From: Candidatus Bathyarchaeota archaeon
GTDB taxonomy: Archaea > Thermoproteota > Bathyarchaeia > Bathyarchaeales > Bathycorpusculaceae
Direction of reading: 5' to 3'
Length of the DNA: 9,007 bases
NCBI GenBank assembly: GCA_026014845.1
Contig: JAOZHM010000255.1
Location: 1-9,007 of the forward strand
Part shown: piece after piece, positions 1 to 9,007 of the stretch
How positions within the stretch are numbered: the first letter of the stretch is position 1
How the letters are laid out: the number at the start of each line of letters is the position of its first letter
Program-made: the position numbers and the translations under genes
The notes under the pieces: model-generated
Databases searched by the model: none
The model's input: the letters and a program-made list of their open reading frames with translations, nothing else
Told to the model about the DNA's origin: nothing

Positions 1-43
1 GACACTTCCATCTCTTCTCTACGTTTTTGCGTGAAAAAGAAGG

Positions 44-53
44 TTTATTTATA
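44..53 (+). promoter_or_regulatory. TATA-like box upstream of the HTH regulator
   Basis: An A+T-rich box reading TTTATTTATA is preceded by a purine-rich stretch that could serve as a BRE. Transcription about 25-28 bases downstream would begin near 75-80, leaving almost no leader before the ATGs at 81 and 87. A second A+T-rich stretch at 67-74 is a weaker alternative. The call is based on spacing and composition only. Confidence 0.4.
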
Positions 54-86
54 AGGTATAACATTGTTATAAAAGTGTGGATGCAA

Positions 87-479
87 ATGAGAACTCCATG
101 CGAACTTGTCGTGAAGCTTGTGCTACCAGCATTTCGCTCTCTGGTAGCGAAGACACTTATTGAAAAATACCATTTTTCTCAGGTTGCCGCAGCTCAAAAG
201 CTGGGAACAACACAGGCCACTATTAGCCACTACCTTTATTCAAAGCGCGGAGACAAGAGCATTAAGCAGATGGAAGCTATTCCTTTGATTCAGTCCGTTG
301 CCGACGAAATTGCTCTTGGCATCGCCACCGAGAAGTTTTCATCCTTTGATGCAATGCTGAAGTTTTGCGGGTTATGTAGGAACCTTAGAACTCAAAACCT
401 AGTATGTGAGTTACACAAGGATTTCCTCGTTGTTCCCGAATCTTGCGATCTGTGTCTAGACACCAAAAAAACAGCATAA
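87..479 (+). CDS. Small HTH transcriptional regulator with cysteine-rich C-terminal tail
   Basis: This is a predicted DNA-binding regulator of about 130 residues, resembling archaeal HTH proteins of the COG2522 type. Residues about 30-56 form the helix-turn-helix: the stretch QVAAAQKLGTTQATISHYL is a clear turn plus recognition helix, followed by a basic KRG. The C-terminal part carries Cys94, Cys97, Cys107, Cys120 and Cys123 with His110 nearby, i.e. CxxC-x9-C-x12-CxxC, which looks like a metal or Fe-S site. I chose the ATG at 87 because the resulting N-terminus, MRTPCELVV, fits my recollection of how this family begins. The ATG at 81 adds only two residues. A TTG at 27 would add 20 residues overlapping the apparent promoter and is unlikely. 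The gene ends 58 bases before thiI on the same strand. The DNA target and ligand cannot be read from the sequence. Confidence 0.85.
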   Translation: MRTPCELVVKLVLPAFRSLVAKTLIEKYHFSQVAAAQKLGTTQATISHYLYSKRGDKSIKQMEAIPLIQSVADEIALGIATEKFSSFDAMLKFCGLCRNLRTQNLVCELHKDFLVVPESCDLCLDTKKTA

Positions 480-498
480 GCCTTCGCGCGATGTAACA

Positions 499-507
499 CA
501 TAAATAA
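499..507 (+). promoter_or_regulatory. TATA-like box upstream of thiI
   Basis: CATAAATAA lies about 31-39 bases before the thiI ATG. Initiation about 25 bases downstream would leave a leader of only a few bases. A short purine run, AGGGA at 528-532, could act as a weak ribosome-binding site if the leader is longer, for example if transcription reads through from the regulator gene. Confidence 0.4.
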
Positions 508-537
508 GGGTTAACCGCCCGCATATCAGGGATTTTT

Positions 538-1755
538 ATGTTATCCGCCTCCACCGACTGTAAGGAACCTGAGTCTGCAAATTTTGATTCTGTAATAGTT
601 CGGTATGGTGGGGAGATTGGTATAAAACGGGCTTGGACGAGAAAGATGTATGAGCGCCGTTTGCGCGACAACATTAAAAGCGTGTTGAAACATCACGGAA
701 TTCCATATGACAAAGTTATTCGAAAGCATGGAAGACTTTTTTTGAAAACTTCGTTGGCGGTGGAGGCTTCTTCCAAGCTGGCTGAAGCATTTGGTGTCAC
801 ATCTCTTTCTCCCGCCTTAGAAACCACCTCCAAACTTAGCGATGTAGTTGATAAAAGCGTGTTTCTGGCTGGTTTAACGCTTCGCGAAGAAGAAAGTTTC
901 GCAGTTAGATGCAGAAGAGTGGGGCGTCACCCCTACACGAGTATGGATGTTTGCATAGAGGTGGGGCGCCAAGTGTTGAATGCCTTCCCTGAACGACATT
1001 TAAGGGTGAACTTGAAGAACCCAGATGTAACGTTAGGAATCGAAATCAGAGACGACAAAACCTTTGTGTATTCAACAGTTGTTGGCGGCACCGGCGGTTT
1101 GCCGTTAGGCACCCAACCAAAGATAGTAGGTTTGCTAAATGGAGGAGCAGACTCTTCAGTGGCATGTTGGCTAGTTATGAAGAGAGGTTGCCCCATCGTG
1201 CCATTGTACTTTGATAACGCGCCGTTTACAGATGATAACGCGACTGAACGAACGTTGAACGTGGTTAGGAAGTTGTTTGATTGGGCAATTGGTTTTCCGC
1301 AAAAAGTGTACGTGGTGCCTAACGGCCTAAACATCAAAGAGTTTAAGAAGAGAAAACGGTTTGAGCGCTTGACAGGCATCCTCTGCAAGCGCATGATGTA
1401 TCGGATTGCGGAGCAGATCGCGGATATGGTGAGGGCGGAGGCGATCGTTACAGGAGAAGCCATAGAGGAACCAGCAAGTCAGACTCTGCGAAAGCTGAGA
1501 GTGCTAGACTCAGTCTTAACTAAGTATCCGGTACATCGGCCATTGTTGGGGTTTGAGAAGGCGGAGAGGGAACAGATGGCGCGTAGAATAGGAACCTACG
1601 AGGTTTCAATTCAGATGGTGAAGGGATGCACGGCAGTTTCAGGGAAGCCTGTGGTTGGGGTGAAACTTCAGGAGGTGGCTGAGGCAGAAAAGGCGTTAAA
1701 CATAGAAGAAATGGTTGAGCGGTCTGTTGAGGCGCTTAAAATTGTGAATTTATAG
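538..1755 (+). CDS. thiI: tRNA 4-thiouridine sulfurtransferase ThiI
   Basis: ThiI adenylates U8 of tRNA and replaces its oxygen with sulfur to make 4-thiouridine, in the cytoplasm. The 405-residue protein has the archaeal layout. An N-terminal ferredoxin-like region (about 1-70, with VRYGGEIG) is followed by a THUMP tRNA-binding domain (about 70-170) and a PP-loop ATP pyrophosphatase domain from about 190. The PP-loop reads LNGGADSS at 200-207, with Asn201 in place of the usual Ser and the key Asp205 present. Downstream are ILCKRMMYRIAEQIA (281-295) and TGEAIEEPASQTL, both typical of ThiI. Cys364 in the GCTAV segment aligns with the cysteine equivalent to E. coli Cys344. There is no C-terminal rhodanese domain, as usual in archaea. 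The first cysteine of the archaeal CxxC motif seems to be Gly280, leaving only Cys283. The ATG at 538 fits a near-leaderless transcript. The identification is firm; the exact sulfur chemistry is not. Confidence 0.95.
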   Translation: MLSASTDCKEPESANFDSVIVRYGGEIGIKRAWTRKMYERRLRDNIKSVLKHHGIPYDKVIRKHGRLFLKTSLAVEASSKLAEAFGVTSLSPALETTSKLSDVVDKSVFLAGLTLREEESFAVRCRRVGRHPYTSMDVCIEVGRQVLNAFPERHLRVNLKNPDVTLGIEIRDDKTFVYSTVVGGTGGLPLGTQPKIVGLLNGGADSSVACWLVMKRGCPIVPLYFDNAPFTDDNATERTLNVVRKLFDWAIGFPQKVYVVPNGLNIKEFKKRKRFERLTGILCKRMMYRIAEQIADMVRAEAIVTGEAIEEPASQTLRKLRVLDSVLTKYPVHRPLLGFEKAEREQMARRIGTYEVSIQMVKGCTAVSGKPVVGVKLQEVAEAEKALNIEEMVERSVEALKIVNL

Positions 1756-1785
1756 GAAGTTTGTTGTGTTAGGGGATACTGTCGT

Positions 1786-1795
1786 TTTATGCATA
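1786..1795 (+). promoter_or_regulatory. TATA-like box upstream of the saccharopine-dehydrogenase-like gene
   Basis: TTTATGCATA lies about 57-66 bases before the ATG at 1852 and would give a leader of about 30 bases. A second A+T-rich stretch at 1799-1809 could instead place the start site near 1830. No strong Shine-Dalgarno sequence is visible: GGGAAAAAATGT precedes the start codon. The 96-base gap after thiI plus these boxes suggests separate transcription. Confidence 0.35.
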
Positions 1796-1851
1796 AGACT
1801 TATTAATTATGAGAGAACAAACACACCTACTTCTCAGTTGGGAAAAAATGT

Positions 1852-3045
1852 ATGAAAGTTCTTGTGGTAGGAACTGGCGCTATTGGAATCGTAATTGCCT
1901 CGGAGCTAGCAAAAAATCCAGAAGTTGAAGAAGTAAGACTTGCTGACATAAATCTGCAGAGAGCTGAGCGGATTAGAGACTGGTTGAAAAGCGAGAAAGT
2001 GTCAACGCATCGTGTTGATGCAAGTAAGCTCGACGATGTAGTGAGTGTTGCGGAAGGTGTGGATGTGATAGTTAATGCAACTTTACCTAGATTCAACTTG
2101 ACAATTACAAATGCAGCTCTTAAGGCAAAAGCAAACTACGTGGACCTTGCCATGTACGATTACTCTTCATATTCGAAGCAGTTGGAACTCGACGGTAAAT
2201 ATAAAGAAGCTGGATTAACTGCTCTGTTAAACGCTGGGTCAGCTCCTGGAATTACAAATGTGCTTGCGGCTAATGGTGCTGATAGGCTTGACCGCGTGGA
2301 CGCGATACGTATAAGGATTTTTGATAGTGTGGAAAGCAAGGAAATTGTTTCAACATGGTCTCCTAAAGTGATGTGGGATGATATGGCGACTGAACCAGTG
2401 GTGTACGATAATGGAGAATTTAAGAGGGTTCCTCTCTTCAGTGGGGAGGAGATTTACAAGTTTCCTGATCCTATTGGTCCGCAGACCGTTGTTGCTCATA
2501 TACATGAGGAGCCTGTTTCGTTGCCGCGGTTTATTGGTAAGGGTTTAAAGTATGTGGATTTGAAGTTGGGTACTCCTGACATGCCAGCAATAAAATTTGT
2601 AGTTCAGCTTGGACTTATGGATGAGAAAACTGTGGATGTTGGAGGGGTTAAGGTGGTTCCTCGAGAGCTTTTCTTTAAGCTGATTCCACCTACCCTGTCG
2701 TTTGAAGAGGTGGAGAACAAGATTAAAGCTGGCACACTGATTGATGCACATGAGTGTTATGTAGTAGAGGTTGAAGGGGAAAAAGCGGGTAAAAAAATGA
2801 CCTACATCTTTTCTATACCTTTTCCAAGCCTCCGTGAAGTTCAGGAGAAGTTGCCTGGCGCAACCCATGAATCCTACGTAACTGGTGTTTCCGCTGCGGT
2901 GTTCACTGAAATGGTTTGCACGGGAGATATAAAAGCTAAAGGAGTTTTTCTTCCCGAGTGTTTAGATGTAGAGGCTAGGGAGACATTTATAGCTAAACTA
3001 GCTGAAAAAGACATAAAAATACATGAAAAAGTGGAAACAGCTTAG
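1852..3045 (+). CDS. Saccharopine dehydrogenase family oxidoreductase (Lys9/LYS1-like)
   Basis: This is a 397-residue NAD(P)-dependent oxidoreductase of the saccharopine dehydrogenase group (COG1748 type), which also includes carboxynorspermidine dehydrogenase. The N-terminal Rossmann fold begins MKVLVVGTGAIG, with the dinucleotide-binding GxGxxG at residues 7-12 and a following acidic residue, Asp33 in LADIN, at the end of the second strand. The conserved segment GSAPGITNVLA (about 136-146) marks the start of the catalytic domain. The C-terminal part contains ATHESYVTG and GVFLPE-type segments usual for this family. The length is normal and the frame is intact. The ATG at 1852 places the glycine loop at the expected distance from the N-terminus; an out-of-frame ATG at 1848 is ignored. 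No lysine or polyamine genes are adjacent, so the substrate cannot be assigned. The gene converges on the 23S rRNA gene. Confidence 0.9.
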   Translation: MKVLVVGTGAIGIVIASELAKNPEVEEVRLADINLQRAERIRDWLKSEKVSTHRVDASKLDDVVSVAEGVDVIVNATLPRFNLTITNAALKAKANYVDLAMYDYSSYSKQLELDGKYKEAGLTALLNAGSAPGITNVLAANGADRLDRVDAIRIRIFDSVESKEIVSTWSPKVMWDDMATEPVVYDNGEFKRVPLFSGEEIYKFPDPIGPQTVVAHIHEEPVSLPRFIGKGLKYVDLKLGTPDMPAIKFVVQLGLMDEKTVDVGGVKVVPRELFFKLIPPTLSFEEVENKIKAGTLIDAHECYVVEVEGEKAGKKMTYIFSIPFPSLREVQEKLPGATHESYVTGVSAAVFTEMVCTGDIKAKGVFLPECLDVEARETFIAKLAEKDIKIHEKVETA

Positions 3046-3065
3046 CTTAAATCTCTTTAAAATTG

Positions 3066-3085
3066 ATTCTGCCTTTCCTTTCTAC
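3066..3085 (+). terminator. Possible T-rich terminator after the oxidoreductase gene
   Basis: A pyrimidine-rich stretch (CTGCCTTTCCTTTCT) lies about 20-40 bases after the TAG stop. Archaeal intrinsic termination often needs only T-rich tracts, so this is a reasonable but weak candidate. No strong hairpin precedes it. Confidence 0.25.
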
Positions 3086-3120
3086 ACAATAACACATCAT
3101 ATCAACATCCGAGCTTTATA

Positions 3121-3132
3121 AAGAAAAAATAT
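3121..3132 (-). terminator. Candidate oligo-T terminator downstream of the 23S gene
   Basis: Read on the minus strand, ATATTTTTTCTT directly follows the predicted 23S 3' end, after the near-palindromic AGTCTAGACCTAGA. A run of six T plus further T residues is a typical archaeal stop signal. It would end rRNA transcription before it runs into the convergent oxidoreductase gene. Confidence 0.45.
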
Positions 3133-3139
3133 CTAGGTC

Positions 3140-6298
<3,159 letters not shown>

Positions 6299-6362
6299 TA
6301 ATTTTGGCCGGTGTCTGTTTAGTGTTGTAAGGGTTTGTTTGGGCCTATGCATGGTGGCTATT

Positions 6363-6385
6363 AAAGTAAGGTTTATGCTTACTTT
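6363..6385 (-). repeat. Perfect 8-bp hairpin upstream of 23S
   Basis: Arms AAAGTAAG and CTTACTTT flank a 7-base loop, about 65 bases before the estimated 23S 5' end. In the rRNA transcript this would fold as a stable small stem. It could form part of the leader structure used in 23S maturation, though no bulge-helix-bulge motif is visible within it. Confidence 0.6.
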
Positions 6386-6397
6386 TTGTCACCCTTC

Positions 6398-6427
6398 ATC
6401 CTCAATGCTATGGGGGGCTTTGAGGAT
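6398..6427 (-). repeat. Perfect 8-bp hairpin with C-rich loop upstream of 23S
   Basis: Arms ATCCTCAA and TTGAGGAT surround a 14-base loop that holds CCCCCC in the rRNA sense. It lies 12 bases from the neighbouring hairpin at 6363-6385. Together they make a two-stem leader ahead of 23S. Confidence 0.6.
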
Positions 6428-6436
6428 TGCATGTTG

Positions 6437-6448
6437 TTGCGCGCGCAA
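6437..6448. repeat. 12-base perfect palindrome
   Basis: TTGCGCGCGCAA is self-complementary and G+C-rich within an A+T-rich spacer. It could be a binding site for a dimeric protein or a tight stem in RNA. A TATA-like GGCATATACTTT on the minus strand (about 6448-6459) abuts it, so an operator-like position is possible but unproven. Confidence 0.4.
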
Positions 6449-6500
6449 AGTATATGCCAGAATTTAGGCGTCTTTGCAATTACACTCTCATTAAGGGCAG

Positions 6501-6511
6501 CTAATAAACCT
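6501..6511 (-). promoter_or_regulatory. Candidate TATA box for independent 23S transcription
   Basis: Read on the minus strand, AGGTTTATTAG is A+T-rich and shares AGGTTTATT with the promoter region of the first gene (41-49). Initiation about 25 bases downstream would start near 6476 and give a 23S leader of about 180 bases containing the palindrome and the two hairpins. Two direct repeats lie immediately upstream. The assignment is tentative. Confidence 0.3.
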
Positions 6512-6527
6512 AACGTTAGACGATTCT

Positions 6528-6586
6528 GGTAACTCTTCGGGATTTTGAGCTGAGGTTTTTGTCGTGGTAACTTTCGGGATTTGGCT
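6528..6586 (-). repeat. Two imperfect direct repeats upstream of 23S
   Basis: Copies at 6528-6551 and 6566-6586 share GGTAACT, then TTCGGGATTT, then GGCT or GAGCT on the plus strand; in rRNA sense this is a core AATCCCGAA followed by AGTTACC. They are offset by 38 bases, between the spacer ORF stop and the candidate 23S TATA box. That position would suit tandem activator or BRE-like sites, but they could also be duplicated insertion debris. Confidence 0.55.
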
Positions 6587-6608
6587 CTATTGTAATGGAC
6601 ACTGAAAC

Positions 6609-7322
6609 TTATTTGTCATAGACTTTAGCATTATACTGATTTAGCGAGTTTATAACAAAATCCACTATCCTATGTGAGGTAGTGAAAACTCCTCCATTAT
6701 TTTTGAGGAAATCTTTAATTTTGCTTAAATCTTTTTTTGTGATTTTAAGATTGTTTCGGCAAAGGATTTTGTAACACACTGTCCATGTATTAGGCTCAGA
6801 CCCTTCGAGGCAGTATTTCTTATAGAGTTGCTTAATCTCCAGAAGTTCTAACGGAGAAGCTATAGATGATGGACCCCCTAACGGACTAAGATTATATGTA
6901 AAATTCCCATTTGCCGAAATCTTCGGGTTATCAATAATCACCTGCTTCATACTCAGTTTCGATGTCAAGTTGCCCTTAGCAACACCATAATGGGCTACGA
7001 GAATATTGCGAGCAATCCTAATATCATGAGGAATTTCATGACCTGATGTTTCTTCTAATATCTCCAAAATACGAAAACCCCAAAGAAGTAGGCATTGAGA
7101 GTAAAAACGAATCAACTTAATTGATTTAAATAACCTCCGTGCTTCATCATTATTGAGAGAACTAAAGTCTGCTTTACGAGGTTCTATTAACTCCTCTATT
7201 TTTTTTAGAATGTAAATCAAGTCGGATATTGATTCCCTCAAAACTCTTTGAGGAAATCCTGCCCCTTCAATTTGTTTTGCTATTTTCGATAGCGCGTGTA
7301 CGTGCAATCCTTGCTTAGCCAA
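6609..7322 (-). CDS. Uncharacterised spacer protein with HEPN-like RNxxxxH motif
   Basis: I do not recognise this 237-residue ORF as a named gene. It lies between 16S and 23S on the same strand, starting 18 bases after the stop of a transposase remnant and in the same frame as the last part of that remnant. Residues about 10-115 look mostly helical. They hold ARNILVAHYG, where Arg105, Asn106 and His111 match the R-N/D/H-x4-H signature of HEPN ribonuclease-type domains. The second half (about 120-237) is basic, with Lys/Asn-rich helices and Cys171, Cys183 and Cys188, and has no motif I know. No signal peptide or membrane segment stands out. The start is weak: a TTG without a clear Shine-Dalgarno, and the only internal Met is residue 125. 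The N-terminus may therefore be missing, or the reading frame may be a fragment. Base composition is visibly more A+T-rich than thiI. The intact frame supports a real gene; the function is inference. Confidence 0.6.
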   Translation of the reverse strand: MAKQGLHVHALSKIAKQIEGAGFPQRVLRESISDLIYILKKIEELIEPRKADFSSLNNDEARRLFKSIKLIRFYSQCLLLWGFRILEILEETSGHEIPHDIRIARNILVAHYGVAKGNLTSKLSMKQVIIDNPKISANGNFTYNLSPLGGPSSIASPLELLEIKQLYKKYCLEGSEPNTWTVCYKILCRNNLKITKKDLSKIKDFLKNNGGVFTTSHRIVDFVINSLNQYNAKVYDK

Positions 7323-7340
7323 GTTATCTCAACAATGTAT

Positions 7341-7596
7341 CTACGCCAGACTATGATAATAGGATTTTGTCAGGGCTCTGTTCGAGCCTTGGTTGACTTC
7401 TTTATCAGAGATAGCCATTTGTTATTTCCCAACCCTAACTCTAGACCAGCTTGTTCTGCTGGTGTTTTACCATTTAGTGCTCATGTGTGGTTTTATGAAG
7501 TTGTAGTAAATTCTAAGATCATCTATTATCACGCGCTTATCCTTTTTCAATCATCTCATCACGACAGAGTTGACGGTATCCGTTAGAAGTCTCTAT
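7341..7596 (-). pseudogene. C-terminal remnant of a DDE-type transposase, frameshifted
   Basis: Translating the minus strand with frame changes recovers the end of an integrase-core transposase. From about 7596, degenerate ETSNGYRQLCRDEMIEKG is followed in another frame (from 7550) by LKKDKRVIIDDLRIYYNFI and KPHMS. An extra A near 7478 then leads into LNGKTPAEQAGLELGLG and NNKWLSLIKKS. A compensating loss near 7386 leads to SNRALTKSYYHSLA, ending at a TAG at 7341-7343. YYNFIxPHxxLxGKTPAE is the hallmark C-terminus of archaeal DDE transposases of the IS6/IS240-like or related integrase-core type. Only about 85 residues remain; the catalytic aspartates are absent, as is any N-terminal part. The remnant is inactive. 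I did not find clear terminal inverted repeats. Confidence 0.8.
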
Positions 7597-7604
7597 TGTT
7601 GAAC

Positions 7605-7616
7605 AAAAGAAAAAAA
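7605..7616 (-). terminator. T-rich tract between 16S and the transposase remnant
   Basis: The minus strand reads seven T residues, then C, then TTTT, about 170 bases after the 16S 3' end. In archaea such a tract can end transcription. If it works, 16S and 23S would not share one transcript and the 23S would need its own promoter. It could equally be inert A+T-rich insertion sequence. Confidence 0.25.
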
Positions 7617-7683
7617 TTGATTGTCGGACAAAACTGAGTAGTTGCTCTTTTCATATTTGGGTCATATAGTGAAAAGGTATGTT

Positions 7684-7698
7684 GAAAACAGTGTTTTC
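7684..7698 (-). repeat. Short palindrome downstream of 16S
   Basis: GAAAACAGTGTTTTC is symmetrical apart from its central base, giving a 6-7 bp stem with a tiny loop. It lies about 90 bases beyond the 16S 3' end, within the 3' trailer. Whether it takes part in the 16S processing stem cannot be judged, because the 16S 5' leader lies outside the window. Confidence 0.35.
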
Positions 7699-7784
7699 TC
7701 GGAAAAACTGCTTTTTTGCTAAAAATGAGTAATATTGGCTTGGCGCTTTCCCCGCAAATCCCACTCCGACTTCGCTTTTTACTT

Positions 7785-9007
<1,223 letters not shown>

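Larger units (their letters stand above)
6299..7784 (-). other. 16S-23S internal transcribed spacer, enlarged, without tRNA
   Basis: The spacer between the 16S 3' end and the 23S 5' end is about 1.49 kb. In rRNA direction it contains about 190 bases of A+T-rich sequence with a T tract, a transposase remnant, a 237-codon ORF, and about 310 bases of repeats and hairpins before the 23S. I looked for the tRNA-Ala that many archaea carry here and found no cloverleaf, no TTCAANTC-type T-loop and no CCA-adjacent acceptor stem. The A+T-rich composition contrasts with the flanking rRNA genes and suggests inserted material. Whether the spacer is transcribed as one unit is not known. Confidence 0.85.

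Noticed and set aside
27..86. TTG start at 27 for the HTH regulator
   Set aside because: The extension overlaps the apparent TATA region and has a low-complexity, non-family-like N-terminus. The ATG at 87 gives the expected start.
933..1463. Minus-strand 176-codon frame
   Set aside because: It is a shadow of thiI, which has full family support on the plus strand.
2545..2868. Minus-strand 107-codon frame, and a similar one at 1827-2096
   Set aside because: Both are antisense shadows of the intact saccharopine-dehydrogenase-family gene.
6528..6586. Start of a CRISPR array
   Set aside because: There are only two imperfect copies, with unequal lengths and no further periodic units or cas genes.
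6299..6608. tRNA-Ala in the spacer next to 23S
   Set aside because: No cloverleaf, T-loop motif or alanine anticodon arm could be fitted; the visible stems are simple hairpins.
7296..7586. Plus-strand 96-codon frame
   Set aside because: It is antisense to the transposase remnant, whose minus-strand translation gives recognisable transposase motifs.

Overview
The window comes from an archaeal chromosome, most likely a Bathyarchaeia (Miscellaneous Crenarchaeotal Group) member. The partial 16S gene on the minus strand contains archaeal signatures at 8333-8352 (A958-type site), 8377-8396 (A915-type site) and 8782-8800 (A519-type site). It also matches, as far as I recall those primers, three MCG-directed sites: 8767-8787 exact, 8975-8992 consistent, and 8567-8584 with one mismatch. 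Protein genes have TATA-like boxes with short or near-absent leaders, as expected for archaea. No database search was possible, so the lineage rests on remembered signatures.

Layout. Positions 1-3045 carry three plus-strand protein genes: a small helix-turn-helix regulator with a cysteine-rich tail (87-479), the tRNA 4-thiouridine sulfurtransferase ThiI (538-1755), and a saccharopine-dehydrogenase-family oxidoreductase (1852-3045). Each has its own TATA-like element, so they need not form one operon. They converge on a minus-strand rRNA locus: complete 23S (about 3140-6298), a spacer (6299-7784), and the 3' part of 16S (7785-9007, running off the window). No 5S gene follows the 23S.

The spacer is the unusual part. 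It is about 1.49 kb and shows no tRNA-Ala. In rRNA reading direction it holds a T-rich tract, a frameshifted C-terminal remnant of a DDE-type transposase (7596-7341), a 237-codon ORF (7322-6609) starting 18 bases after the transposase stop and containing an RNxxxxH motif typical of HEPN domains, two near-identical direct repeats, a TATA-like element, a 12-base palindrome and two perfect hairpins just before the 23S. This suggests that a mobile element landed in the rRNA spacer. A coding sequence now sits between 16S and 23S on the same strand, and the 23S may have its own promoter.

Functionally, ThiI and the rRNAs belong to the translation machinery. The regulator beside thiI could sense metal or redox state through its cysteines, but a regulatory link to thiI is only an inference. 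The oxidoreductase has no pathway partners in view. The spacer ORF is the best candidate for something undescribed.
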